The notes: generated by a model not told the origin, from the letters alone. Shown: positions 1-6,030, counted from the first letter of the stretch. The stretch is DNA of 7,561 nucleotides from Oscillospiraceae bacterium (GCA_031270785.1 JAISWM010000020.1:1-7561), one strand, 5' to 3'. Made by a program: numbers and translations.

Positions 1-40
1 GATGCAGAGCATACGGGGCATTACGGCGGACTTGGCAGGC

Positions 41-119
41 TTCCTTCGGAAGCCGCCCGCAAAAATCATTGGAGCCGCGACCTAGAAGGTCGGGGAATTA
101 GACCCTAAATTAGATTAAA
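41..119 (+). repeat. Conserved segment, copy 1 (possible gene tail or structured RNA)
   Basis: This stretch resembles 6261-6343 on the same strand. Shared blocks include CCGCCC, CGC..CCT.AAGG, GGGG.ATTA and AGATTAAA. Both contain a small hairpin (here GACCT-AGA-AGGTC, there AGCCT-AAA-AGGCT) with two paired base changes that keep pairing. A reading frame entering at base 3 is open until TAG at 99-101, and its last residues (RPQKSLEPRPRRSGN) align with RPKKSMNTQPKRLGD plus TAA in the other copy. So the segment may be the conserved C-terminal tail of two related genes or remnants, or a structured RNA or repeat. I do not recognise a family, and all three plus frames are open over the first 80 bases. 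Confidence 0.4.
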
Positions 120-245
120 CTGTGATATAATAAGTGGGAAAATTAAAAAATATTTATCCTTAGTGTTATAGCCCCCCGCTTTAATTTCCGTGAATTTCCT
201 CCATGTGTCAGGTCTAAATCCACTGTCTTTAAACTATTTATTGGC

Positions 246-267
246 TTCAGCAATAAATTTTGCTGAA
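246..267. other. Perfect 8-bp hairpin
   Basis: TTCAGCAA and TTGCTGAA form a perfect 8-bp stem around a 6-base loop. Neither side has a clear T tract, so it is not called a terminator. The rest of 120-310 shows no convincing gene or RNA. Confidence 0.35.
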
Positions 268-310
268 AAAGGAAGTTATCACAAACCGAATTTTTATCTG
301 AAAACAGTAT

Positions 311-400
311 AAAAAAGTCTAAACCTTAGCGTCGCTTGACCCGCTTGAGAGCGGGGCGAGAATTGCCAAAATTTAGATTTTTTCAAGCACAGCGGCTATA
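311..400. repeat. Palindromic repeat, family 5 arm joined to family 1 arm
   Basis: The outer arms are complementary (AAAAAAGTCTAAACCTT against AATTTAGATTTTTT). The centre is a GC hairpin, CCCGCT/AGCGGG at 340-355 with a TGAG loop. The right end continues into TTTTTCAAGCACAGCGGCTATA-like sequence, the inverted form of the TATAGC-type end seen in family 1 copies. A related arm occurs at 4540-4586. Confidence 0.6.
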
Positions 401-462
401 TACGCCCCCTACTCCTATGACGGGGGGAAAACAAAAATGTCACTGTTTCAAAAGGCTTTTAC
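401..462. repeat. Palindromic repeat half, family 4 (ACAAAAATG arm)
   Basis: A C-run and G-run core (401-426) is followed by an arm with GGAAAACAAAAATG, CACTGTTT and AAAAGGCTTTTA. The same arm occurs at 5841-5875 and, more diverged, at 6101-6135. It abuts the family 1 copy beginning at 463. Confidence 0.55.
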
Positions 463-581
463 TATAGCTGTTACGATTTAAAACAGTCCTCAAAAAATAA
501 ATTTATCCATGTACCTTTCTCCCAGCCGTCGGCTGGGAGAAAGTCATAAAAATCAAACGCTTTTCAAACGAAACAGCTATA
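463..581. repeat. Full-length family 1 palindromic repeat (TATAGC ends)
   Basis: This 119-bp element is bounded by TATAGCTG and CAGCTATA. Its centre is a perfect 13-bp stem, CTTTCTCCCAGCC/GGCTGGGAGAAAG (515-543), with a 3-base loop. Its reverse complement closely matches 6773-6889, so two long copies lie in opposite orientation. Its right end overlaps the last codons of the ATPase gene and supplies that gene's TAG stop (CTA on plus at 577-579). Confidence 0.8.
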
Positions 582-3216
582 TTTTTTTATTCATTTTAAA
601 TTGATAGAAAAATTTTTCTACTTCAGAAAATACCGTAGGAACTAAAGAAAATAAAATACAAATACCCCAATGCCAACCACCGAGTTTGGAAAATTCGAAA
701 ACGCTTGCTATTTGAGGCACACCAACTAAAACAGCAAAGAATATTACCATACATATTGCATTAATACTGAGCATAGGGTTTTTTCTAAACCCAATTTTAA
801 ATGTCGATTTTCTGCTTCTTACATTGAGTACATGCAAAATTGAAGACCATCCCGTTATAAGAAATGCCATAACTTGGCCTAATTTGTGAGAAGGCATAAT
901 ATTTGAAGACAACTGTACAAAGGCTCCAAAATAATACCCCGCCCATGTGATTATCGAAAAAATTACAGTTTGCCACGCTATAAGCCCCAAAAACCCCTCA
1001 CTGAAAAAGCTTTCATTTCTACTGACAGGTTTTTTATTCATAATATTAGAATCTGAAACTTCTTTAGCTAAATGTATGCCCGGAATGCCGTCTCCCAGGA
1101 CGTTTATTAAAAGAAGCATAGCCGGAGTAACAAGGGCATTCCACCCCGCTATTTGAGCACCAAGCATAATAACAATCTCCGATAAATTACACGTAAGTAA
1201 AAAATAAATAGTCTTTTTAATATTGGAATATACATTTCGCCCTTCTTTAACAGCTTGCACTATGGTCGAAAAATTATCATCAGTAAGTACAATATCTGCG
1301 GCACTTTTAGCGACTTCCGTACCGTTTTTTCCCATAGCAATACCAACGTCGGCGGCTTTAAGAGCGGGAGTATCATTTACGCCGTCGCCGGTCATGGCGA
1401 CAATTTCATTATTTTTCTGCCAAGCTTCAACGATACGTACCTTATCTTCGGGGGAAACTCTTGCAAAAACAGAATAATCTTGAATGGTTTCACATAACTT
1501 TTCATTGGAAATAGCGGACAATTCTTGCCCGGTCAATATCTTGTCATCGCCGGTCATAATTTTAAGTTCCTTAGCAATGGCTTTCGCGGTAGCGGCGTGG
1601 TCACCGGTAATCATAACTGTGCGTATTCCGGCGCGTTTTGCGGATTCAACAGCTGACATAACTCCGGGCCTCGGCGGGTCAATAAGGCCGATAAATCCAA
1701 TAAAATTCAAGTTGTTTTCTAATTTTTCAAAATTATCGTCATCTGGCAGTTTTTTTATGACTTTGCTTGCTAAAGCTATTACTCTCAGGGAGTCTTTGGC
1801 AAAAGAATCATGTATATTTTTTGCCGTATTAATATCAAAAGTTTCAGGATTAAGGGGGATCCTGTCAAAAGCGCCTTTACAAACCAGTAAATATTCATTT
1901 GTAGGAAGTTTTACAATATTAGTCATCATTTTTCTTTCTGATGAAAAAGGGATTTCCGCAACTTTAATATATTTTTCTTGCAAATCGTTTTTATTTATTT
2001 TTTTTCTGAAGCCTAAACTTAAAATGGCGCCTTCCGTGGGGTCTCCGATAATTTCTATATCTTTGCCTTTAGGAGCCATTATTGAAGCGTTGCTTGCCAA
2101 AATAAGTTTTTCAACAAACTCAAGATACTCGGGAGAAAACTCATCACTATCGCGCACAGGCGGCATATTATTAATCCATAGCTTTTTTATAGACATTTTA
2201 TTTTGAGTAATAGTACCGGTTTTATCAGAGCATATAACGGACACGCTTCCAAGTGTTTCAACAGCGGGTAATTTCCTGGTCAAAATATTCTTACCGGCAA
2301 GATTTTTTATACCTTGGGTAAGGGATAAAGTGACTATCAGGGAAAGGGTCTCGGGTACGGCCGCAACTGCTAAAGAAATAGCTAAAAGTACCATACTCCA
2401 AAAATCTTGCCCGTATATATGACCAAATATAAAAAAAAGTACACTGGATACAACGGCAACAAAACTAATAACTTTACCAATTTTGTCTAATCTATTCTGA
2501 AGAGGAGTTCTGATTTGCCGAGTACCGCTTAAAAATCTGGCTATTTTACCCATTTGAGTTTTCATACCCGTTGCTATAACAACAGCTTTTGCGTGCCCCG
2601 CCTTAACAAGGCACCCGGAAAAGACCATGTTTTTTTGATTCCCGATAGGAATATTTTCGCCAGATATTAAATTTGAATTTTTCCCCGAAGTCTCACTTTC
2701 GCCGGTAAGTGAAGATTCATCAATGAAAAGATTCGTACTTTCAACCACGCGCGCGTCAGCGGGGACTAAATCTCCTGTTTTAATTAAAATTATATCCCCC
2801 GGGACTACTTGGGCGGTGCTGATTTTCTTTTGTGTACTGCCCCGAATAACCACGCACACAGGACTATTAAGGTCGGACAAAGCGTCAATAGCCTTTTGGG
2901 CACTTTTTTCTTGAGATATAGCTAAAACAACATTTATAATTACTATACTTAAAATCACAAAAGGCTCAATGAAGCCGTGCCCCTCCCGAATTGCCAGAAC
3001 AAACGACAGCAACACCGCTATTAATAAAATAATAACAGAAATATCTTTTAGTTGATTAAAGATTTTTTTAAACACGCTCTCAGGAACTTGTTTTTCAAAT
3101 TCATTATATCCGAATTTTTTTACTCTGCTTTTAACCTGTGAGTCTGTGAGGCCGGCAAACACGTCTGTATCCATTTTATCTGCAACTGCTTCTTTGCTTA
3201 ATTTATAAAAATCCAT
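577..3216 (-). CDS. P-type Ca2+-transporting ATPase (type II, SERCA/PMCA-like)
   Basis: Membrane pump that uses ATP to export a cation, most likely Ca2+. The 879 residues show the full P-type II order: cytosolic N-domain (1-55), helices M1-M2 (about 60-101), actuator loop with TGES (171-174), M3-M4 (about 248-297) with the ion-binding Glu in AVPET (E289), phosphorylation motif DKTGT (D331), nucleotide-binding motifs GDPTE (391-395), FSSER (424-428) and KGA (447-449), TGD (537-539), hinge GDGVND (610-615) and six C-terminal helices. Ligand equivalents of SERCA N768, E771, N796 and D800 are present (N677, E680, N705, D709), but the T799 position is Gly, so one of the two Ca2+ sites may be altered. 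The length is normal and no frameshift is seen. The ATG at 3216 starts the conserved N-domain; the ribosome binding site (GAGATGATGG) is weak. The stop lies inside a palindromic repeat. The gene is divergent from hsp20. Fine substrate choice (Ca2+ against Mn2+ or others) is inferred. Confidence 0.95.
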   Translation of the reverse strand: MDFYKLSKEAVADKMDTDVFAGLTDSQVKSRVKKFGYNEFEKQVPESVFKKIFNQLKDISVIILLIAVLLSFVLAIREGHGFIEPFVILSIVIINVVLAISQEKSAQKAIDALSDLNSPVCVVIRGSTQKKISTAQVVPGDIILIKTGDLVPADARVVESTNLFIDESSLTGESETSGKNSNLISGENIPIGNQKNMVFSGCLVKAGHAKAVVIATGMKTQMGKIARFLSGTRQIRTPLQNRLDKIGKVISFVAVVSSVLFFIFGHIYGQDFWSMVLLAISLAVAAVPETLSLIVTLSLTQGIKNLAGKNILTRKLPAVETLGSVSVICSDKTGTITQNKMSIKKLWINNMPPVRDSDEFSPEYLEFVEKLILASNASIMAPKGKDIEIIGDPTEGAILSLGFRKKINKNDLQEKYIKVAEIPFSSERKMMTNIVKLPTNEYLLVCKGAFDRIPLNPETFDINTAKNIHDSFAKDSLRVIALASKVIKKLPDDDNFEKLENNLNFIGFIGLIDPPRPGVMSAVESAKRAGIRTVMITGDHAATAKAIAKELKIMTGDDKILTGQELSAISNEKLCETIQDYSVFARVSPEDKVRIVEAWQKNNEIVAMTGDGVNDTPALKAADVGIAMGKNGTEVAKSAADIVLTDDNFSTIVQAVKEGRNVYSNIKKTIYFLLTCNLSEIVIMLGAQIAGWNALVTPAMLLLINVLGDGIPGIHLAKEVSDSNIMNKKPVSRNESFFSEGFLGLIAWQTVIFSIITWAGYYFGAFVQLSSNIMPSHKLGQVMAFLITGWSSILHVLNVRSRKSTFKIGFRKNPMLSINAICMVIFFAVLVGVPQIASVFEFSKLGGWHWGICILFSLVPTVFSEVEKFFYQFKMNKKI

Positions 3217-3329
3217 AAAACCATCATCTCACATTCATTAAATATATACACATCGGCCTTAAATCGCGAATTTTGTTTTTGCGTTATAGTAAAAACTTCT
3301 TGAAATAGTTATATTTTTGTTTCTTTACC

Positions 3330-3433
3330 ATGCCTATGTTTGAAAAAAGTAAATTTGTTCGTACGGTTTCTCCCCGCCAATGGTGGGGAGATAGTAGTAA
3401 AAAATCAGGCATTTTTCAAGGACGTTAGCTATA
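3330..3433. repeat. Family 1 palindromic repeat in the ATPase leader
   Basis: It shares with 5876-5984 the tract TTGAAAAAAGTAAATTTrTTCG (two bases differing in style), then GTACGG and a hairpin core, here CTCCCCGCC/GGTGGGGAG (3370-3390, AAT loop, one G-U pair). The right arm AAAAAATCAGGCATTTTTCA leads to TTAGCTATA. The left end differs from the TATAGCTGTT consensus, so that half looks replaced. 3292-3329 carries further repeat-like text (TTTTTGTTTCTTTACC) resembling 6042-6058. Confidence 0.65.
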
Positions 3434-3549
3434 TTTTTCTCCGCTTTCGGTGGGGGAAAAACGTAAGTAATACCACGTTTTTAAATGATTTTTTCTATAC
3501 AAATTGATATTTATAATTGAAATTAATATAAATGGTTTTTGCTATACAA
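3434..3549. repeat. Family 3 palindromic half with a duplicated end
   Basis: A core CCGCTTTCGGTGGGGG is followed by the family 3 arm (GTAAGTAATACCACGTTTTT, then AAATGATTTTTTCTATACAA). The terminal AAATGGTTTTTGCTATACAA occurs again at 3531-3549, about 46 bases further on. Related arms lie at 4655-4697, 4775-4815 and, inverted, 5774-5815. Confidence 0.55.
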
Positions 3550-3555
3550 AAGATC

Positions 3556-3583
3556 ATTCTATCACATTACACAAATTTGTCAA
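3556..3583 (-). promoter_or_regulatory. Sigma70-type promoter for the Ca2+-ATPase
   Basis: Read on minus, TTGACA (3578-3583) is followed after 16 bases by TAGAAT (3556-3561). It faces the ATPase gene but lies about 340 bases upstream of its ATG; the gap is filled by the repeats at 3330-3549. The match is strong, but a closer promoter (TATATT-like near 3242-3250) cannot be excluded. Confidence 0.55.
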
Positions 3584-3644
3584 TATTAACATTTTAATAT
3601 GCAAATATATTCAAATTAAATAAAAAATCAACAAATTTAAAAAA

Positions 3645-3671
3645 TTAGCACTCGCTTATTGACACTGCTAA
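3645..3671 (+). promoter_or_regulatory. CIRCE operator (HrcA binding site)
   Basis: TTAGCACTC, a 9-base spacer and CACTGCTAA match the CIRCE consensus TTAGCACTC-N9-GAGTGCTAA exactly in the left arm and at 7 of 9 bases in the right arm. CIRCE is the known operator of the repressor HrcA, usually ahead of groESL, dnaK or small heat-shock genes. Here it overlaps the -35 box of the promoter reading toward hsp20, as expected for a repressor site. The hrcA gene is not in this window. Confidence 0.88.
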
Positions 3672-3690
3672 TTTATAGTGATAATATAAT
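3659..3690 (+). promoter_or_regulatory. Heat-shock gene promoter overlapping CIRCE
   Basis: A TTGACA box (3659-3664) lies in the CIRCE spacer and right arm. The AT-rich tract at 3680-3690 offers several -10 choices: GATAAT with a 15-base spacer, TAATAT with 17, or a perfect TATAAT with 20. The exact -10 is unresolved. Transcription would give a leader of nearly 290 bases before hsp20. Confidence 0.65.
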
Positions 3691-3766
3691 TAGTGCGGAA
3701 GTAAATATGCTTATCAAACTTAAAGCTTAGGATTTTGTTTTTCGTTTTTCACTTGCTCACGGGGTG

Positions 3767-3853
3767 GTGGTCCAAATTAGTTGATAATATTCCCCCCCTC
3801 GCCCATGGCGAGGGGGGAAAAGAAGGAATTCCAACCATTTTGAGGCATGACCT
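3767..3853. repeat. Full family 2 palindromic repeat in the hsp20 leader
   Basis: It begins TGGTCCAAATTAGTTGATAA and ends with GAAGGAATTCC..CCATTTTGAGGCATGACC. The core is an 11-bp perfect stem, CCCCCCTCGCC/GGCGAGGGGGG, with a CAT loop (3793-3817). The same layout is at 7087-7177 and inverted at 6178-6258 and 6590-6669. 3854-3890 adds a fragment of a TATAGC-type arm (GGTGGGGGATATAGCTGCTG). The element lies between the CIRCE promoter and hsp20, so it should be transcribed into the leader. Confidence 0.75.
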
Positions 3854-3964
3854 GCTTACGGTGGGGGATATAGCTGCTGCGCTTGACAAAAGAATCCGAA
3901 ATTTTAATCATGGTCAGTGTATAAATCCGCAAATATTACTAAACAATATTTAAATTAAAAAATC

Positions 3965-3970
3965 AGGAGG
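3965..3970 (+). promoter_or_regulatory. Ribosome binding site that decides the hsp20 start
   Basis: AGGAGG here directly abuts an ATG at 3971, too close to serve it. The next in-frame ATG at 3980 has a 9-base spacer and is the likely start. Confidence 0.8.
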
Positions 3971-3979
3971 ATGATAATT

Positions 3980-4405
3980 ATGTACATGATGCCATTTAAT
4001 AGTTTTCACGATAGTTTCTGCGACATTATGAACCCAATGGACAGTTTATTCGAGCGTGTAAATGACATCTCTGCAAGAGTTATGAAAACGGACATAACAG
4101 AAAAAGGAGATACCTATGAATTAACAATTGACATCCCGGGAGTAAAAAAAGAAGACATAAAAATAGAATTAAGCGACGGGTATTTAAAAATATCCACTCA
4201 ATCAGACTCATCTTCTGAGGAAAAAGACGAAAGCGGCAAATGCATAAAAAAAGAAAGATACAGCGGGAGTTCGTCGAGAAGTTTTTATGTAGGTGACGCA
4301 ATAACACACGATGATATAAAAGCTAAAGTTGAGAATGGTACTTTAATCTTAAGTTTTCCTAAAACAAAAGAAGAACCTCAGAAAAAATTTATAGAAATAG
4401 AGTGA
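3980..4405 (+). CDS. Small heat-shock protein, Hsp20/alpha-crystallin family
   Basis: ATP-independent cytoplasmic chaperone that holds unfolding proteins in large oligomers until DnaK/GroEL refold them. Taken from the ATG at 3980, the product has 141 residues, normal for the family. A short N-terminal arm rich in Met and Phe is followed by the alpha-crystallin domain: TYELTIDIPGVKKEDIKIEL early in the domain and, near the end, the signature DDIKAKVENGTLILSFPK (the A-x-x-x-N-G-x-L motif). The tail ends in FIEIE, an I-x-I motif that docks neighbouring subunits. A charged Ser/Glu/Asp/Lys loop lies between the strands. The in-frame ATG at 3971 touches the AGGAGG, so the longer 144-residue form is less likely. 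A CIRCE operator and overlapping promoter upstream point to HrcA repression and heat induction. It is monocistronic, with repeat DNA on both sides and no clear terminator other than the repeat hairpin at 4453-4477. Confidence 0.95.
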   Translation: MYMMPFNSFHDSFCDIMNPMDSLFERVNDISARVMKTDITEKGDTYELTIDIPGVKKEDIKIELSDGYLKISTQSDSSSEEKDESGKCIKKERYSGSSSRSFYVGDAITHDDIKAKVENGTLILSFPKTKEEPQKKFIEIE

Positions 4406-4409
4406 AAAA

Positions 4410-4500
4410 ATATAGACGCTGCTCTTGAAAACAGCAAACTCTTGCGTATGTTCTCTTTTCGCCGTTGGCGGGGAGAGAATATAGCAAAAACATTGCTAAG
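4410..4500. repeat. Mosaic palindromic repeat downstream of hsp20
   Basis: A TATAGACGCTGCTCTTGAAA arm (a family 1 variant) leads to the stem CTCTTTTCGCC/GGCGGGGAGAG (4453-4477, GTT loop), where three G-U pairs preserve pairing. As it is the first strong hairpin after the hsp20 stop it could slow or end transcription, but no T tract follows. 4501-4518 is another core-like scrap (CCTGCGGGGGAAAATGTAAA). Confidence 0.55.
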
Positions 4501-4518
4501 CCTGCGGGGGAAAATGTA

Positions 4519-4595
4519 AATATAGCCGCTGCTCTTAAAAAAGTTTAAATCTTGGAAATTATCGCCCCGCCAGCAGGTGGGGCGATGGCTGTTCC
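4519..4595. repeat. Palindromic repeat, family 1 end plus family 5 arm
   Basis: TATAGCCGCTGCTCTT is followed by AAAAAAGTTTAAATCTTGG and a stem ATCGCCCCGCC/GGTGGGGCGAT (4561-4586, AGCA loop). The family 5 arm also occurs, inverted, at 311-400. Confidence 0.55.
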
Positions 4596-4598
4596 TTT

Positions 4599-4697
4599 GG
4601 GTTGTAGACCAAATTAATTGAGAATATCTTTTTCCCCCGCCTTTGGCGTGGGGGGAATTGTAAATAATACTACGTTTTTAAATGGTTTTTGTTATAC
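4599..4697. repeat. Hybrid repeat: family 2 left half, family 3 right half
   Basis: The left half (GTAGACCAAATTAATTGAGA, then ATATC) is the family 2 arm of 3767 and 7087. After the core CCCCCGCC-TTT-GGCGTGGGGG (4634-4654) it continues not with the family 2 right arm but with the family 3 arm (TGTAAATAATACTACGTTTT, AAATGGTTTTTGTTATAC). The switch occurs at the hairpin. Confidence 0.7.
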
Positions 4698-4713
4698 CTA
4701 TAGGCAAGTGCGA

Positions 4714-4815
4714 GTGGGGTCATGTCTTAAAATAGTTGAAATTCCTTCTTCTCCCCCCCGCTAAGCCTGCGTGGGGGAAAATTGTAAATAATACCACGTT
4801 TCTAAATGGCTTTGG
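4714..4815. repeat. Hybrid repeat: inverted family 2 right half, family 3 right half
   Basis: GGGGTCATGTCTTAAAATAG..GAAATTCCTTCTT is the reverse complement of the family 2 right arm (compare 7141-7177). After the core (4752-4776) it runs into the family 3 arm (TGTAAATAATACCACGTTTC). It is thus a second, different junction between families 2 and 3 at the core. Confidence 0.7.
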
Positions 4816-4896
4816 ATATTGCTCCCCCCCACCGCGAGCCTCGCGGGGAAAGAGTGCACAAATGAGTATGCTTTTTCAAGTGAAACAACTACATCG
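4816..4896. repeat. Palindromic repeat with family 1 right arm
   Basis: A C-run and the stem CCGCGAG/CTCGCGG (4832-4846) are followed by GCTTTTTCAAGTGAAACAAC, the family 1 right arm. Repeat cover is nearly continuous from 4410 to here; 4897-4937 is plain AT-rich DNA. Confidence 0.5.
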
Positions 4897-4937
4897 GCTT
4901 CGTTTTAGAAAAAATTTATTATAAATAATAATTAGAG

Positions 4938-5741
4938 CTATAAAGGCAAAGAAATAACAAACTTACTCCCTTTATTTACCGCACTTGTTATTTTTATGTC
5001 GCCGCCATATGCGTTTACAATATCATTTACAATTGATAGTCCCAACCCTGTCCCTTCGATATTTAACTTTTTGGCTTCGGCGCATCTGTAAAACTTATCA
5101 AACATTTTTTGCTGTTCATCATCAGGAATTCCTATACCCGTATCTTCCACTTCTATGTATAAAAAATTGTTTTTTTGGTATGACTTTATAATTATTTCAC
5201 CGTTTTTTTTGTTGTATTTTATTGAATTTGAAATTAAATTAGATAAAATTTGTTTTATTCTAATTTCGGGAATGTTTGTACCTAAGTCTTCTTGTATATT
5301 TATTTCAATTTTTATATTTTTTTGTTCTGAAAAAAGTTTTAAATCTTGGAGAACTTTACTTGTTATCAGCGCTATATTATGTTTTGTATCAGATTTACAG
5401 CTTCTGTTTTTGAAAGCAGTAAATTGCTCGCGCGGCTCTTCCTTGCCGTCATCGGGGAGAGAACCATGAAAAACCGGACATTTTTCAAGAGTATTAGCTG
5501 CAGTTTGAGAGCCGTTTTCAATTTTTGAAATTTCAAGGATATCATTTATGAAATCCAATATATTTTTAGATTCATTTTCAATTATGTCATAGAACTGTTT
5601 TCTGTCTTTTTCTGACGTTTTGCTGTTTTTAAGAAAATCAACAGAAGCTATTATAGTGGTTAATGGATTTTTAAGATCATGAACTATCTGGGGGATATCT
5701 AAAACAACGGGTTTAGGATTTTTTTTAAAGTTAAACTTCAT
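4938..5741 (-). CDS. Soluble histidine kinase (HisKA + HATPase_c) with an in-frame repeat insertion
   Basis: Two-component sensor kinase core that would autophosphorylate and pass phosphate to a response regulator. The 267 residues hold a dimerisation/phosphoacceptor domain with HDLKNPLT (His21), then the ATP-binding domain: N box QILSNLISNSIKYN (164-177), DTGIGIP (200-206), FDKFYR (214-219) and GTGLGL (230-235). No membrane segment, PAS or other sensor domain is seen, so it is cytoplasmic and needs another input, or is a truncated remnant of a longer kinase. The ATG at 5741 follows AGAAAGGT at good spacing; the longer open frame to 5846 only reads through repeat DNA. Residues about 80-115 are encoded by a palindromic repeat (5399-5502) in the linker after KIENG. 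Removing them leaves a linker of usual length into HNIALITSKVLQDL. No response regulator adjoins it. The motifs are intact, so it may be active, but a decaying gene is possible. Confidence 0.9.
   Translation of the reverse strand: MKFNFKKNPKPVVLDIPQIVHDLKNPLTTIIASVDFLKNSKTSEKDRKQFYDIIENESKNILDFINDILEISKIENGSQTAANTLEKCPVFHGSLPDDGKEEPREQFTAFKNRSCKSDTKHNIALITSKVLQDLKLFSEQKNIKIEINIQEDLGTNIPEIRIKQILSNLISNSIKYNKKNGEIIIKSYQKNNFLYIEVEDTGIGIPDDEQQKMFDKFYRCAEAKKLNIEGTGLGLSIVNDIVNAYGGDIKITSAVNKGSKFVISLPL
5399..5502. repeat. Family 1 palindromic repeat inside the kinase gene, in frame
   Basis: The segment starts AGCT, then TTTTTGAAAGCAGTAAATT, has a hairpin CTCTTCCT/GGGGAGAG (5436-5461, with G-U pairs) and ends AAAAACCGGACATTTTTCAA, then TTAGCTGCA. 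It aligns end to end, with about one base gap, to 5876-5984 and to the right half of 3330-3433 (AAAAAATCAGGCATTTTTCA). About 104 bases are added without breaking the reading frame on minus. Confidence 0.8.
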
Positions 5742-5771
5742 AATTGTGTACCTTTCTAAAATAAAAACAAT

Positions 5772-5777
5772 ATTATA
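5772..5777 (-). promoter_or_regulatory. Extended -10 box for the kinase gene
   Basis: On minus the sequence reads TTTTTGCTATAAT, a perfect TATAAT with the TGn extension, about 30 bases upstream of the kinase ATG. The TTTTTGCTATA part is the end of the family 3 arm (compare 3536-3546), so the repeat appears to supply most of the promoter. No good -35 box is visible. Confidence 0.5.
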
Positions 5778-5875
5778 GCAAAAACCATTTAGAAACGTGG
5801 CGTTATTTACGTGTCTTTTTCCCTGCGTGAACGAAAGAAAGAACAAAAATGCACTGTTTGAAAAGGTTTTTATTA
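5774..5875. repeat. Hybrid repeat: inverted family 3 half joined to family 4 half
   Basis: TATAGCAAAAACCATTTAGA and ACGTGGCGTTATTTAC are the reverse complement of the family 3 arm. After a short core (TTTTTCCCTGCGTGAACGAA) comes GAACAAAAATGCACTGTTTG, AAAAGG, the family 4 arm of 401-462. Confidence 0.65.
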
Positions 5876-5984
5876 TATAGCTGTTACACTTGAAAAAAGT
5901 AAATTTATTCGTACGGTCTCTCCCCGTCGGCAGCGGGGAGAGAGTAGTAAAAAATTAGACTTTTTTTAAGTGAAATAGCTATAG
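5876..5984. repeat. Full-length family 1 palindromic repeat
   Basis: TATAGCTGTTACACTTGAAA begins the element, TAGCTATA ends it. The core is CTCTCCCCG..CGGGGAGAG (5918-5943). It directly abuts the family 4 half at 5875, as 401-462 abuts 463-581. It is the best intergenic match to the copy inside the kinase gene. Confidence 0.75.
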
Positions 5985-6030
5985 CTATTTTTTTATGTTT
6001 GATATATAATCCCTTAAGAAGTCTTGGAAG

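Noticed and set aside
1484..2206. 240-codon plus-strand ORF
   Set aside because: It lies wholly antisense to conserved ATPase motifs and shows no family features of its own.
3735..3953. 72-codon ORF in the hsp20 leader
   Set aside because: Most of it is translated family 2 palindrome; it has no ribosome binding site and no recognisable motif.
4410..4896. CRISPR array
   Set aside because: The repeats differ in length, orientation and sequence, have no uniform spacers, and are palindromes with variable cores; no cas gene is present.
4736..4924. 62-codon ORF
   Set aside because: It is translated from hybrid repeats and lacks coding character.
5742..5846. 35-residue N-terminal extension of the kinase frame
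   Set aside because: It reads through inverted family 3 and 4 repeat arms, while a good ribosome binding site (AGAAAGGT) serves the ATG at 5741.
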